Positions 51,211-60,716 of a DNA stretch of 64,000 nt are shown one piece after another. The notes below the pieces were generated by a model that worked only from the letters and a program-made list of their open reading frames with translations, did not search any database and was not told the DNA's origin. The DNA is from Saprospiraceae bacterium (GTDB taxonomy: Bacteria; Bacteroidota; Bacteroidia; Chitinophagales; Saprospiraceae): positions 1 to 64,000 of the forward strand of contig JAGQWR010000052.1 in assembly GCA_020437105.1 (NCBI GenBank). The letters are read 5' to 3'. A program made the translations under genes and the position numbers. Position 1 is the first letter of the stretch; each line of letters begins with the position of its first letter.

Positions 51211-52548
51211 TTATAAAAATCGACCTACATAATTAGCGGGAGAAAATTGATGCAACTCTGCTTTCAGAGTTTCCGAAATATCAAGTCCTTCAATAAAGGC
51301 ATAAATGGCTTGTTTATCAATCCCGGACTTACCCCGGGTTAGATTCAACAAAGCCTCGTATGGATTGGGATATCCTTCTCGGCGGAGAACATTCTGAATT
51401 GCTTCTGCCACCACAGCCCAATTATCGTCCAGATCTGCATCTAATTTTGCCTTATTTAGAAGCAATTTAGAGAGCCCTTTTCGAATCGCCTGAAAGGCGA
51501 TGAGGCTATGGCCAACAGGTACACCAATATTCCGGAGAACGGTACTATCTGTCAGGTCTCGCTGCAATCGGGAAATGGGCAGTTTAGCAGCCAGGTGCTC
51601 ATAAAGGGCATTTGCTATCCCCAGATTACCCTCTGCATTTTCAAAATCAATTGGATTAACTTTATGCGGCATGGCACTGGATCCGATCTCCCCCTGAACT
51701 GTCCGCTGTTTGAAATAATCCATCGAGATATAGGTCCAGATATCGCGCGAAAGATCCAGCAGGATGGTATTTATCCGGGCCAGGGCATGGAAAGCCGCAG
51801 CCAAATTATCGTAGTGCTCAATTTGGGTGGTTGGATAAGAGCGCTTCATACCCAGGTAATCTTCGACAAAGTTGTTGGCAAAACCGTGCCAGTCTTCCTG
51901 CGGGTATGCCGCATAATGAGCATTCATATTGCCGGTTGCACCTCCAAATTTTGCCTGGTAGGGTATTTGGCTAAGCTGGCGCAGTTGCTCCTGAATCCGC
52001 ACGACAAAAACCTGTAACTCTTTCCCCAACAAGGTTGGGGATGCCGGCTGGCCGTGTGTACGGGCCAACATGGGCTGGTCTTTCCAGGACTCCACCAAAG
52101 AAGAGAGATCGCTTAGCAGCTTCTTTAATTCTGGTATCAGGACCATTTCGAGCCCTTGCTTGAGCATTAAAGGTGTGGCTGTATTATTTATGTCCTGGGA
52201 GGTCAATCCAAAATGGACGAATTCTTTAAAAGCATCCAGGCCAAGTAAATCGAAGTGTTTTTTGAGAAAATACTCGACAGCCTTTACATCGTGGTTGGTC
52301 GTTTTCTCAATGTCTTTGATTTCCTGTGCATCTGCTTCGGAGAATTGGTTAATCACCCGTTCCAATTGCCGCAGTTTTTCCTCCGGAACCTCTTTTAATT
52401 GGGGCAAGGGTAATTTACAGAGTGCCGTAAAATATTGTATCTCGATAAAAACGCGATATCGGATAAGGGCATATTCAGAATAAAAAGCAGTCAGATCGGC
52501 TGTTTTACCAGCGTAGCGACCGTCAATTGGGGATATTGCTTTTAACAT
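51211..52548 (-). CDS. purB: Adenylosuccinate lyase
   Basis: The 445-residue enzyme cleaves SAICAR and adenylosuccinate in purine synthesis. It begins LKAISPIDGRYAGKTADL and has HFGLTSQDINNTATPL, LARTHGQPASPTLLGKEL and the signature loop SSAMPHKVNPIDFENAEGNLG. Length and motifs fit the PurB class of E. coli (long form). The gene lies 10 bases after purM, so both purine genes probably form one unit. Confidence 0.96.
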   Translation of the reverse strand: MLKAISPIDGRYAGKTADLTAFYSEYALIRYRVFIEIQYFTALCKLPLPQLKEVPEEKLRQLERVINQFSEADAQEIKDIEKTTNHDVKAVEYFLKKHFDLLGLDAFKEFVHFGLTSQDINNTATPLMLKQGLEMVLIPELKKLLSDLSSLVESWKDQPMLARTHGQPASPTLLGKELQVFVVRIQEQLRQLSQIPYQAKFGGATGNMNAHYAAYPQEDWHGFANNFVEDYLGMKRSYPTTQIEHYDNLAAAFHALARINTILLDLSRDIWTYISMDYFKQRTVQGEIGSSAMPHKVNPIDFENAEGNLGIANALYEHLAAKLPISRLQRDLTDSTVLRNIGVPVGHSLIAFQAIRKGLSKLLLNKAKLDADLDDNWAVVAEAIQNVLRREGYPNPYEALLNLTRGKSGIDKQAIYAFIEGLDISETLKAELHQFSPANYVGRFL

Positions 52549-52558
52549 GTGTCGTTTA

Positions 52559-53737
52559 TCAGGAATAAATAAAGGTGCCTTGTGGCGTTTCGAGGCGAAC
52601 TTCTGATTTTTCAGCCGATTCTACATAACCGATTACCTGGGCCTCAATATCAAACGCTTTCGCTGCCTCGATTGTACGACTTACTTCAGATTGAGGTATA
52701 TAAACTTCCAGGCGGTGGCCCATATTGAATACCTGATACATTTCCTGCCAGGGCGTTCCGGATTCTTCCTGTATCAATTTAAACAAAGGTGGCACCTCAA
52801 AGAGCGAATTTTTGACGACCCGCACTCCTTCTTCCATAAAATGAAGGACTTTCGCCTGTCCACCACCAGTACAGTGAATCATCCCGTGAATGGAGGATCT
52901 TCCGCCTTCCAATAATTTCCGGATAGAGGGAATAAATGTACGCGTTGGCGATAAAATCAATTTTCCAACCGGTATAGCTTCACCATTGACCTCAATGGTA
53001 TCTGTCAGGAGTTTCGAGCCGGTAAACAGCACGTCCGGATTGGTATTTGAATCGTACGCATCCGGGTATTTTTCCAGGTAAATTTTAGATAGTACATCGT
53101 GCCGGGCAGATGTCAGTCCATTACTTCCCATGCCGCCATTATAGGCAGATTCATAAGTTGCCTGTCCGGAAGAAGACCAGCCAACAATAACATCCCCCGG
53201 CTGGATTTTATTCACAATCAGGTCAGCTCTTTTCATTCGCCCAAAGGCGGTATAACCAACATCAATGGTGCGGACAATGTCCCCAACATCAGCGGTCTCC
53301 CCCCCTGCCAAATGCAAATCCATTCCCAGTTCGTGCATGGTTTCGGCAAAACGGGTAGTAGTCTGGATAAGGCGGGCAATCACCTCGCCCGTGATCAGGT
53401 TTTTATTTCGGCCGATGGTGGAAGAAAGCAAAATATCATCGACACATCCCACGCAGGCCATATCATCCAGGTTCATTACAATCGCATCCTGCGCAATGCC
53501 TTCCCATACAGACAGATCCCCCGTTTCCTTCCAATACATATAGGCCAGACTCGTCTTGGTACCGGCAGTATCAGCGTGCATCAGGTTGCAATAGTCGGGA
53601 TCGCCACCTGCTACATCCGGCAGGATTTTGCAAAATGCTAATGGAAACAAGCCCTTATCTAGTCCTTTTATCGCTTCGTGTACTTCACTTTTGGTCGCTG
53701 AAACACCACGCTGATCATATTTATACTGGTCGGCCAT
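52559..53737 (-). CDS. purM: Phosphoribosylformylglycinamidine cyclo-ligase (AIR synthase)
   Basis: The 392-residue protein has the AIR synthase/PurM domain with DQYKYDQRGVSATKSEVH, HADTAGTKTSLAYMYWKETGDLSV, and LAGGETADVGDIVRTIDVGYTAFG. A C-terminal part contains IHGMIHCTGGGQAKVLHFMEEGVRV. It is longer than E. coli PurM (345), as is usual for Bacteroidota. It converts FGAM to AIR with ATP. The start is ATG at 53737, with a TACCTTTG box 19 bases upstream. purB follows. Confidence 0.94.
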   Translation of the reverse strand: MADQYKYDQRGVSATKSEVHEAIKGLDKGLFPLAFCKILPDVAGGDPDYCNLMHADTAGTKTSLAYMYWKETGDLSVWEGIAQDAIVMNLDDMACVGCVDDILLSSTIGRNKNLITGEVIARLIQTTTRFAETMHELGMDLHLAGGETADVGDIVRTIDVGYTAFGRMKRADLIVNKIQPGDVIVGWSSSGQATYESAYNGGMGSNGLTSARHDVLSKIYLEKYPDAYDSNTNPDVLFTGSKLLTDTIEVNGEAIPVGKLILSPTRTFIPSIRKLLEGGRSSIHGMIHCTGGGQAKVLHFMEEGVRVVKNSLFEVPPLFKLIQEESGTPWQEMYQVFNMGHRLEVYIPQSEVSRTIEAAKAFDIEAQVIGYVESAEKSEVRLETPQGTFIYS

Positions 53738-53756
53738 CTGTTTTTCGGATTTCCCG

Positions 53757-53764
53757 CAAAGGTA
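53757..53764 (-). promoter_or_regulatory. TAnnTTTG promoter box for purM-purB
   Basis: The minus strand reads TACCTTTG, an exact consensus match, 19 bases from the purM ATG. An upstream TTTTA about 19 bases further could be the -33 element. Confidence 0.45.
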
Positions 53765-53918
53765 GGGAAGTAAGCGGATAAAATTAATGATCTGACTGGT
53801 CTCAAAAGATTTTTTGCGAATCCGGGGAGGCTCGATGAATAAAATTTTTATTCTTTGTGGAGATTGGGGAAAAGATTGAGTCAGAAGTAATTCTCCCGAT
53901 AAGAACTAAAAATTGGAA

Positions 53919-53926
53919 TACTTTTG
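53919..53926 (+). promoter_or_regulatory. TAnnTTTG promoter box for TPMT-like gene
   Basis: TACTTTTG matches the consensus exactly and lies 73 bases before the methyltransferase ATG. The 261-base gap between purM and this gene holds nothing else I could identify. Confidence 0.35.
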
Positions 53927-53998
53927 GCAGAGTCTCTTTTCCTGAAATACCAGGTTTAGCAGGCTGAGTAAAATTAGTTGGATTTAACGTAATTTAAA

Positions 53999-54589
53999 AT
54001 GGACTCCAAACTGAATCCCGAATACTGGAATGCACGCTACCAAAAGCAGGATATTCCCTGGGACATGGGTAGCCCCTCTCCTTCTTTGGTTTATCTGGCA
54101 GATACCTACATCCCAAAAGATGCCCGGATTTTAATTCCGGGAGCCGGACTGGCTCATGAAGCGAATTACCTGCATCAAAATGGATACACGCAAATATTCG
54201 TCTGTGACTGGGCAGCAGCAGCTATCCAGGCGGTGCGAGAATTTATTCCCGGCATTCCGGATTCCAATTTGCTCCATTCTGATTTTTTTGAGTTGGAAAT
54301 GGAGTTTGATTTTATGCTCGAGCAGACTTTTTTTTGTGCCATTGACAGGGGATTACGGGAAGCTTATGTAAAAAAAGTACACAGTCTGTTGGCACCGGGT
54401 GGTCAAATTGGCGGACTCCTTTTTGGTGTGGAGATGCCTGGCGAGGGGCCGCCTTTCGGCGGAAGTAAATCAGAGTATGAAAAACTATTTACGCCCTATT
54501 TTGATATTCGCCTGATGGAAGTTAGTGCATATTCCATAAAACCCCGCGCAGGATCAGAATTACTGTTCCTAATGACTAAAAATACCTGA
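53999..54589 (+). CDS. TPMT-family methyltransferase
   Basis: The 196-residue protein matches the thiopurine S-methyltransferase family (PF05724). Seen are WNARYQKQDIPWDMGSPSPSLVYLAD, the SAM loop ARILIPGAGLAHEANYLHQNGY, DFFELEMEFDFMLEQTFFCAIDRGLREAYV, and the ending FDIRLMEVSAYSIKPRAGSE. Bacterial members methylate thiols, selenium or tellurium compounds and halides. The exact substrate cannot be told, and no tellurite or selenium gene is adjacent. Confidence 0.9.
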   Translation: MDSKLNPEYWNARYQKQDIPWDMGSPSPSLVYLADTYIPKDARILIPGAGLAHEANYLHQNGYTQIFVCDWAAAAIQAVREFIPGIPDSNLLHSDFFELEMEFDFMLEQTFFCAIDRGLREAYVKKVHSLLAPGGQIGGLLFGVEMPGEGPPFGGSKSEYEKLFTPYFDIRLMEVSAYSIKPRAGSELLFLMTKNT

Positions 54590-54629
54590 CTTTTAACACA
54601 TTATGTTAGGTAAGGGTCAATTAGGATTT

Positions 54630-54637
54630 TATATTTG
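54630..54637 (+). promoter_or_regulatory. TAnnTTTG promoter box for M23 peptidase
   Basis: TATATTTG matches the consensus exactly, 135 bases before the GTG start of the M23 gene, giving a leader of about 125 bases. The leader shows no marked hairpin. Confidence 0.35.
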
Positions 54638-54771
54638 CAGGGTTCATCCCAAAAAGGCGGGGCAATTAGTCGGTCTATTTGTCCCAGTCAAATAAAGATT
54701 TAAGTATTCGGAGGTAATCCCGGTGTTTTTAAATACTGTGGAGCGTTAACAAATCGACTAAACAAACTACT

Positions 54772-56124
54772 GTGAGTTATACAAAACCCGCACCTAAACC
54801 CGCACCCATTCTGAAAACCAGTATATGGGTGTTGGCTGCCATTGTTTTCGGCGTAGGATTCAGCTATTTCTTCAAACAGATTAATGCACAATCTTCCCTT
54901 ACCGGTGCCATACCGGAAATAGAGCTGGGCGAATTTCCAATTGTGGAACCAACAGTTAAATATGGATTCGCCTTGGATACATTTGTAACCATTGAAAAAA
55001 TTATTCAACCAAACGAGTTTCTTGGAGATATTTTAGGCCAATTTCATATTGATTATGCCAGTGTTGATCAATTGGCCCAAAATTCTAAAGAGGTTTTTGA
55101 TATTCGGCAATTGCGTTCCGGCAAGCCTTATACCATTCTTACAAAAGATACCTCCGCCCGGGCAGATTATTTTATTTACGAGCCAAGTGTTTACGAATAT
55201 TATGTCTTTGACCTTAAGGATAAATTGAATGTGCGGCATGTAGAGCGTACGATTGATACGCAAATTCATACAGCTGGCGGCAGGATCCAGTCATCACTGT
55301 GGCAAACAATGGTAGATAATGGATTGAGCATCGAGCTTACTGCCAAAATGGAAGATGCCCTGCAGTGGTCGATTGACTTTCATCACCTCCAAAAAGGAGA
55401 TGAATTCAAAGTCGTTTATGAGCAACATTTCATTGAAGGACAAGAAGTAGGCGCCGGAAAAGTACATGCTGCCTTTTACAAAAACTTTGACAATGAATAT
55501 TATGCTATCTGGTACGATGGCTCGGAAGAATTTGAAGGCTACTATGACCAGGATGGTCGTCCGATGAACAAAGGATTTCTCAAAGCACCTGTTAAGTATT
55601 CCCGAATTTCTTCGGGTTATAACTTAAACCGCTACCATCCGATATTAAAAAGAACGCGTCCGCACTTGGGTACAGATTACGCAGCACCTTATGGTACCCC
55701 TATTTTGGCTGTTGGAGATGGTGTAGTGACTGCTGCGTCTTATACAAATGGCAATGGCAACTTCGTGAAAATCCGCCATGATAAAACATATGAAACCCAA
55801 TACCTCCACATGCAAAAATTTGCTACCGGTATTTCTTCCGGCGTTCATGTGAAGCAAGGACAGGTTATTGGGTATGTTGGTTCCACCGGACTGGCTACCG
55901 GTCCGCATGTGTGTTTCCGTTTTTGGAAAAATGGCAAACAGGTAAATCACCTTAAATTGGATTTCCCACCTCCGGCTCCTCTACCAGAAGAATTACTACC
56001 TGAGTTCTATAAGATTCGGGATTCCTATTTGGCTACTTTATCCGGCTATGTTATTCCGGAGCCAATCGCGGCTACGCCATTGACAGAGCCATCTGAGGAA
56101 GGAGAAGAAAGAAGAAGCCTATAG
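54772..56124 (+). CDS. M23 family metallopeptidase with Cys in place of a zinc His
   Basis: The 450-residue protein starts with GTG at 54772 and has a single membrane anchor (SIWVLAAIVFGVGFSYFF). The middle (about 60-280) includes a segment like the OapA/LysM-linked region of MepM-type enzymes. The M23 domain holds H298-L-G-T-D302 in RPHLGTDYAAPYGTPI and YLHMQKFATG. The last motif is TGPH379VC381FRFWKNG, where the usual HxH is HVC. Cys could still bind zinc. Such proteins cleave peptidoglycan cross-links during growth. Confidence 0.9.
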   Translation: MSYTKPAPKPAPILKTSIWVLAAIVFGVGFSYFFKQINAQSSLTGAIPEIELGEFPIVEPTVKYGFALDTFVTIEKIIQPNEFLGDILGQFHIDYASVDQLAQNSKEVFDIRQLRSGKPYTILTKDTSARADYFIYEPSVYEYYVFDLKDKLNVRHVERTIDTQIHTAGGRIQSSLWQTMVDNGLSIELTAKMEDALQWSIDFHHLQKGDEFKVVYEQHFIEGQEVGAGKVHAAFYKNFDNEYYAIWYDGSEEFEGYYDQDGRPMNKGFLKAPVKYSRISSGYNLNRYHPILKRTRPHLGTDYAAPYGTPILAVGDGVVTAASYTNGNGNFVKIRHDKTYETQYLHMQKFATGISSGVHVKQGQVIGYVGSTGLATGPHVCFRFWKNGKQVNHLKLDFPPPAPLPEELLPEFYKIRDSYLATLSGYVIPEPIAATPLTEPSEEGEERRSL

Positions 56125-56131
56125 ACCAGGC

Positions 56132-56680
56132 TTAATTAAAGCTAATGCTATCCGGCATTTGGGCGATAACTGCAAAGTTGTCGCCCTTGTTTTTCATAAT
56201 CTGGCTCCAAAGCTCCCTGGGCTCTGATTTGAAAATATAGTTAGAATCCATCTCGGCCAGGACCCAGGATCCATAATCCATTTCATCGGCCAATTGACCA
56301 CCTGACCAGCCCGAATAACCTACAAAAAAGCGGATGTTCCGGGGTTTTACCAGTTCATGGGAAACCAGGAATTTGAGTTTTTCAAAGTTGCCTCCCCAGT
56401 ACACACCCGAGCCTACTTCTACACTATCTTCCAGCAGTTCACCCAGATTATGTACGTAGTGTACAGAGTCAGTTTGTACTGGTCCTCCATAAAAAACCTC
56501 GGCATCAAACTCCGGAAAATCATGGATCAATTCGTTAATCCGCATATTCAGCGGTTTATTCAGAATAAATCCGAGACTACCTTCTCCCGAATGTTCGCAC
56601 AACAAAATTGCTGCCCGCTTGAAATTAGAATCAAGGGCAAATGGTTCTGACAATAAAATACTTCCTCCTTGTGGTTTCAT
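56132..56680 (-). CDS. YqgE/AlgH family protein
   Basis: The frame opens at 56812, overlapping fabD, but ATG at 56680 gives the family N-terminus (MKPQGGSILLSEPFALDSNFKRAAILLCEH). The 182-residue protein has GSLGFILNKPLNMRINELI, EVFYGGPVQTDSVHYVH and the ending IRFFVGYSGWSGGQLADEM. YqgE/AlgH (DUF179) proteins have no agreed biochemical role. It is downstream of fabD on the same strand. Confidence 0.93.
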   Translation of the reverse strand: MKPQGGSILLSEPFALDSNFKRAAILLCEHSGEGSLGFILNKPLNMRINELIHDFPEFDAEVFYGGPVQTDSVHYVHNLGELLEDSVEVGSGVYWGGNFEKLKFLVSHELVKPRNIRFFVGYSGWSGGQLADEMDYGSWVLAEMDSNYIFKSEPRELWSQIMKNKGDNFAVIAQMPDSISFN

Positions 56681-56741
56681 CTTGTCGCAAGTTACAAGGA
56701 TAAATTCTTTGACCCAAGACCTGCAGGCTAATTCCAGTCCA

Positions 56742-57623
56742 CTAGAGTGCTGAATTTGGGAATCTGCGATCGAGTCGCATGACAAAACCACGCAGTGTTT
56801 TGCCGTTTCCACCTACTTCAATAAATTCGGTGACCCCGTCTGCGATCATATTTTTCATGGATTGTGTCCAACGAACAGGACCTGTCAACTGGCTGATCAA
56901 ATTTGCCTTAATGACATCAGGAGCATTTTCTGCAGTTGCAGTAAAATTTTGGTAAATCGGACAAATAGGCGTATCAAAATGGGTTGTTTCAATGGCAGCG
57001 CGGAGTTTTTCTTCTGCCGGCTTCATTAATGGGGAGTGGAAGGCCCCACCCACAGGAATTTTAATAGCCATTTTTGCACCGGCAAGTTTTAATTCTTCTA
57101 CAGCTGCATCAACACCGGCAACACTACCGGAGATTACCAACTGACCGGGGCAGTTGTAATTAGCTGCAACGACCACCTCGTCTATCCGATTACATATTTC
57201 TTCAATCACCTCATCTTCTAATCCGACAATAGCGGCCATGGTGCCTTCAACAGCCTCACAGGCTTCCTGCATCGCTTCTGCCCGTGCTTTCACCAGCTTT
57301 AGGCCATCTTCAAATTTGAGTGCTTTTGCTGCTACCAGCGCGGAGAATTCACCTAAGGAGTGTCCGGCTACTGCACCAGGAACAAAGCTATCTCCTGCCT
57401 GTAAAACTTTGCCAATTGAATGCAGAAACACCGCTGGTTGTGTTACATTGGTTTCTTTAAGTTGGTCTGCTGTGCCTTCAAACATAATATCCGTGATCCG
57501 AAAACCGAGGATTTCATTTGCCTGCTCCCACAATTCCTGGATGGCTGTCGAAGATTCATACATGTCCTTTCCCATTCCTTCAAATTGGGAAGCCTGACCT
57601 GGAAAAATATACGCTTTCATCAA
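56742..57623 (-). CDS. fabD: Malonyl-CoA--ACP transacylase
   Basis: The 293-residue enzyme moves malonyl from CoA to acyl carrier protein, feeding fatty-acid chain extension. The nucleophile Ser88 sits in GHSLGEFSALVAAK (numbering from MKAYIFPGQASQ), and the partner His in PVGGAFHSPLMKPAE. There are two adjacent Met codons; the second one, at 57620, gives the usual MKAYIFPGQ start. The gene lies between folE (25 bases upstream) and yqgE. Confidence 0.95.
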   Translation of the reverse strand: MMKAYIFPGQASQFEGMGKDMYESSTAIQELWEQANEILGFRITDIMFEGTADQLKETNVTQPAVFLHSIGKVLQAGDSFVPGAVAGHSLGEFSALVAAKALKFEDGLKLVKARAEAMQEACEAVEGTMAAIVGLEDEVIEEICNRIDEVVVAANYNCPGQLVISGSVAGVDAAVEELKLAGAKMAIKIPVGGAFHSPLMKPAEEKLRAAIETTHFDTPICPIYQNFTATAENAPDVIKANLISQLTGPVRWTQSMKNMIADGVTEFIEVGGNGKTLRGFVMRLDRRFPNSAL

Positions 57624-57648
57624 ACTAAATTTTGTAGTGCTCTTGATA

Positions 57649-58242
57649 TTAGTGCAAATTTGAACTGATCAAATTCAGGAATTCCGAACGGGTTTCCTGC
57701 CGTTCAAATTCGCCTGTAAAGGCAGAAGTAGTGGTTACTGAATTTTGCTTCTGTACACCCCGCATCATCATACACATGTGTCTGGCTTCAATAACGACAG
57801 CCACACCCAGTGGTTTCAGAGTTGAATTTATGGATTGTAAAATTTGGTCTGTCAGGCGCTCCTGAACCTGCAAACGCCTGGAATACACATCAATTACCCG
57901 GGGGATTTTGCTTAAACCTACGATATATCCGTTTGGTATATAGGCCACGTGAGCTTTCCCGAAAAATGGCAGCAGGTGATGTTCACAAAGAGAATACACT
58001 TCAATATCCTTTACAATCACCATTTCACTGTATTCTTCCCGAAACATGGCTGATCGAAGAATTTCATCCGCATCCATTGTGTATCCCTGGGTCAGGAATT
58101 GCATCGCTTTGGAGGCGCGCTCTGGTGTTTTCAGGAGTCCTTCCCGATCAGGGTCCTCTCCTAAACCTAGCAGGATATCCTGATAGCGCACAGAGAGTTT
58201 TTCAAAATCCCATCGGTTATTATCAAATTCTTCTTTAGACAT
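57649..58242 (-). CDS. folE: GTP cyclohydrolase I
   Basis: The 197-residue enzyme makes 7,8-dihydroneopterin triphosphate from GTP. The zinc ligands appear in [27 protein letters not shown] and [17 protein letters not shown]. It lies 8 bases downstream of the QueD-like gene, so in this window it supplies substrate both for folate and for that enzyme. The start ATG at 58242 fits [16 protein letters not shown]. Confidence 0.95.
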   Translation of the reverse strand: MSKEEFDNNRWDFEKLSVRYQDILLGLGEDPDREGLLKTPERASKAMQFLTQGYTMDADEILRSAMFREEYSEMVIVKDIEVYSLCEHHLLPFFGKAHVAYIPNGYIVGLSKIPRVIDVYSRRLQVQERLTDQILQSINSTLKPLGVAVVIEARHMCMMMRGVQKQNSVTTTSAFTGEFERQETRSEFLNLISSNLH

Positions 58243-58250
58243 ACGAATCT

Positions 58251-58661
58251 TTATTCGCCAAAATACTCGGCATAAATATTCTCTGTTTCAAATAAGCGGA
58301 TACTATGCAAGGTACAGGAGGTCAGGTGTGGCGCAAGCTGCTGCCAGAATAAAATCACCAGATTTTCTGTTGTGGGTTGCATCCCTGGCGGAATAAAAGA
58401 GACATCCAGATTCAGGTTGCTGTGATCGACCTTATCCGTAATTGTTTTCTGGATAAGTTTGCTCAGCTCCTTCACATCCACAATAAATCCAGTTTCGGGA
58501 TCAGGGATTCCTTTTACCGTAACGTATAGATCATAGTTGTGGCCATGCCAATTTTGGTTAGCGCATTTTCCAAAAACCCGCCGGTTTTTTTCGTCAGACC
58601 AGGACTCGTTCCATAGCTTGTGTGCAGCGTTGAATCGTTCTCTACGAGTCAGATAAACCAT
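58251..58661 (-). CDS. queD: 6-carboxytetrahydropterin synthase / PTPS-like protein
   Basis: The 136-residue protein is of the PTPS/QueD family. The zinc and catalytic residues are seen as FNAAHKLW and [19 protein letters not shown], with [12 protein letters not shown] and KVDHSNLN, and a final [11 protein letters not shown]. It uses the product of FolE to make 6-carboxy-tetrahydropterin (queuosine route) or a tetrahydropterin. No queC or queE is in view, so the queuosine assignment is by family. It precedes folE by 8 bases. Confidence 0.9.
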   Translation of the reverse strand: MVYLTRRERFNAAHKLWNESWSDEKNRRVFGKCANQNWHGHNYDLYVTVKGIPDPETGFIVDVKELSKLIQKTITDKVDHSNLNLDVSFIPPGMQPTTENLVILFWQQLAPHLTSCTLHSIRLFETENIYAEYFGE

Positions 58662-58817
58662 AAGAAATCTATCCTTTTAATTTCCAGTTCACATAGGGGG
58701 CTCGTTGGCCTGTATTACCACTGAACATCCCAAAAAAGCCATGCAAAAGTAAGAATAATAAACTAGCATTTTTCATCTCTGAAATGCAAGGATAAAAGGA
58801 TACATCCAAAATCACAG

Positions 58818-58825
58818 TATCTTTG
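58818..58825 (+). promoter_or_regulatory. TATCTTTG promoter box for lytS-lytR
   Basis: TATCTTTG matches the preferred Bacteroidota -7 box exactly, 66 bases ahead of the ATG of the histidine kinase gene at 58891. No -33 TTG at standard spacing was seen. Confidence 0.5.
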
Positions 58826-58890
58826 GTCTCAAATAAAAACCCTTTCATCTAAGAGTTTAACCCAGAAGAAGGAACAATTGTTTCCTTTAC

Positions 58891-59991
58891 ATGAGTAGTA
58901 TGAGTTCCTTCATGAGCAACCAATTTCGGGCAAAAATTTACGACCTTCTGACAAACAGGATAGTATATCACGGTCTTTTCTGGCTGGTACTGCTCATCCT
59001 TTTGACAGCTTTTGAGATGATGCTCAATCATCAGGGACTGTTTTTTACGTTGAGCAATCAATTGGTTACGGTTGCCATATATAGTGTCGTTGTCTATTTC
59101 AACCTTTTTTACCTGATTCCTAATTACCTTACCCGCAAGCGGTTCCTGACCTATGGTTGGTTGTTGATTTTGCTGGTTATCATTGTCACGCCGTTGAAAG
59201 CAATGATCCTGTACCTCAAATTTGCCAACCATCCGGTTGCACAATCGCGGGTGATCAGTGAATTAAATTTTGCGTTTATTCCGACACTCCTGATTGCCGG
59301 AGCTTCTACCCTGTTTAAAATTACGACCGACTGGGTGAGGCACCTCAGAGAGCGGCAGGAGCTGGAAACTCAAACAATGCAATCAGAACTCCGCTTTCTC
59401 AAATCGCAGATCAATCCGCATTTTCTATTCAATACACTGAACAATTTATATGCGCTTACGCTGAAAAAATCTGATAAGGCACCGGAAATCGTCATCAAGC
59501 TATCGGAGATGATGCGGTATATGCTTTATGAATGCAACGAAAAACAAGTTTACCTTAGCAAAGAGGTCAATTACCTGCGAAATTATCTCGATTTGGAGCG
59601 GCTTCGTCAGGGAAAAAATGTAGAGATTACCTTTGAGGTAAATGGAAATATTAGCGATCAAATGATAGCCCCTTTGCTTTTCATCCCCTTTTTGGAGAAC
59701 AGCTTTAAACATGGACTCAATAATAACCTGACACAAGGTTATGTACACATCCGACTTCAGGTGGATATGAAGGAGCTGCAATTGTACATTGAAAATAGTA
59801 AGTCACCGGTCGTTCCCAAACCTGATTCCAACCGCAAGAGTGGCGGAATCGGCCTGGTTAATGTCAGAAGGCGACTTAATATTCTATATCCGAATGAATA
59901 CGAATTACAAATAGACGACAGTCCGACCTCCTATGGTGTCCTGTTAAGTTTAAATTTAGATCACGAACCAGATCAAACTTCTCAATTATGA
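58891..59991 (+). CDS. lytS: LytS-type sensor histidine kinase
   Basis: The 366-residue protein has four membrane segments in the first 150 residues (VYHGLFWLVLLILLTAF, LVTVAIYSVVVYFNLFYL, YGWLLILLVIIVTP, FAFIPTLLIAGASTLF). A linker helix and the His_kinase domain (PF06580) follow, with the phospho-acceptor H177 in SQINPHFLFNTLNNLYALTLKKS and the ATP site FIPFLENSFKHGLNN and GGIGLVNVRRRL. The stop overlaps the response regulator start (ATGA). It is part of a two-component system of the LytS/YehU class. Confidence 0.92.
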   Translation: MSSMSSFMSNQFRAKIYDLLTNRIVYHGLFWLVLLILLTAFEMMLNHQGLFFTLSNQLVTVAIYSVVVYFNLFYLIPNYLTRKRFLTYGWLLILLVIIVTPLKAMILYLKFANHPVAQSRVISELNFAFIPTLLIAGASTLFKITTDWVRHLRERQELETQTMQSELRFLKSQINPHFLFNTLNNLYALTLKKSDKAPEIVIKLSEMMRYMLYECNEKQVYLSKEVNYLRNYLDLERLRQGKNVEITFEVNGNISDQMIAPLLFIPFLENSFKHGLNNNLTQGYVHIRLQVDMKELQLYIENSKSPVVPKPDSNRKSGGIGLVNVRRRLNILYPNEYELQIDDSPTSYGVLLSLNLDHEPDQTSQL

Positions 59992-60716
59992 TACGTACGA
60001 TTATTGTTGATGACGAGCCCCTTGCTCAGGATGTAGTCGAAACCTACATAAGTCGAATTCCCGAATTGGAACTGGTTGCAAAATGCAACAATGCCCTTGA
60101 AGCTAATGAGGTATTAAAGTCGGAACGAATCGACCTGATGTTTCTGGACATCCAAATGCCCCAATTGACCGGCACAGACTTTTTGAAGTCTCTTCCGCAT
60201 CCTCCTATGGTAATTTTTACCACAGCCTATCCAAACTATGCCTTAGAAGGATTTGAATTGGATGCTATTGATTATCTGCTTAAGCCGATCTCTTTTGAGC
60301 GGTTTATGAAAGCAGTCAATAAAGCGTCTGAGCAACACGAGTTACACCATCATGCCGGAAACCAGCAAGCTTCAGATTCTGAAGAAGGCGATTTCATTTT
60401 TGTCAAAGCTGATAAAAAGCTGGTAAAAGTTAATTTCCAGGAAGTCTTATATATTGAGGGCTTGAAAGACTATGTCATCATTCGGCTTGAAAAGTCGCGT
60501 GTGATCACCTTACAAACCATGAAGAGCCTGGAGGACAAATTGCCCGTTTCCTATTTCAAACGAATTCATAGATCGTATATCGTGAATATTAATCGTATAG
60601 ATGCCATTGTTGGAAACATGGTAGAAGTACAGGAAAAGGGCGTTGCAAAACACCTTCCAATAGGTAAGAATTACCGCGATGAACTATTGGAACTGGTAAA
60701 TAAAAACAGGATCTAG
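59988..60716 (+). CDS. lytR: LytR/AlgR-type response regulator
   Basis: The 242-residue protein has a receiver domain with the acidic pair DDE, the phospho-acceptor D54 in LMFLDIQMPQLTGTDFL and the Lys in DYLLKPISFERF, followed by a LytTR DNA-binding domain (FVKADKKLVKVNFQEVLYIEGLKDYVIIRL ... SLEDKLPVSYFKRIHRSYIVNI). It overlaps the kinase gene by 4 bases and shares its last base with the first base of the next gene. Its targets are not known. Confidence 0.93.
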   Translation: MIRTIIVDDEPLAQDVVETYISRIPELELVAKCNNALEANEVLKSERIDLMFLDIQMPQLTGTDFLKSLPHPPMVIFTTAYPNYALEGFELDAIDYLLKPISFERFMKAVNKASEQHELHHHAGNQQASDSEEGDFIFVKADKKLVKVNFQEVLYIEGLKDYVIIRLEKSRVITLQTMKSLEDKLPVSYFKRIHRSYIVNINRIDAIVGNMVEVQEKGVAKHLPIGKNYRDELLELVNKNRI

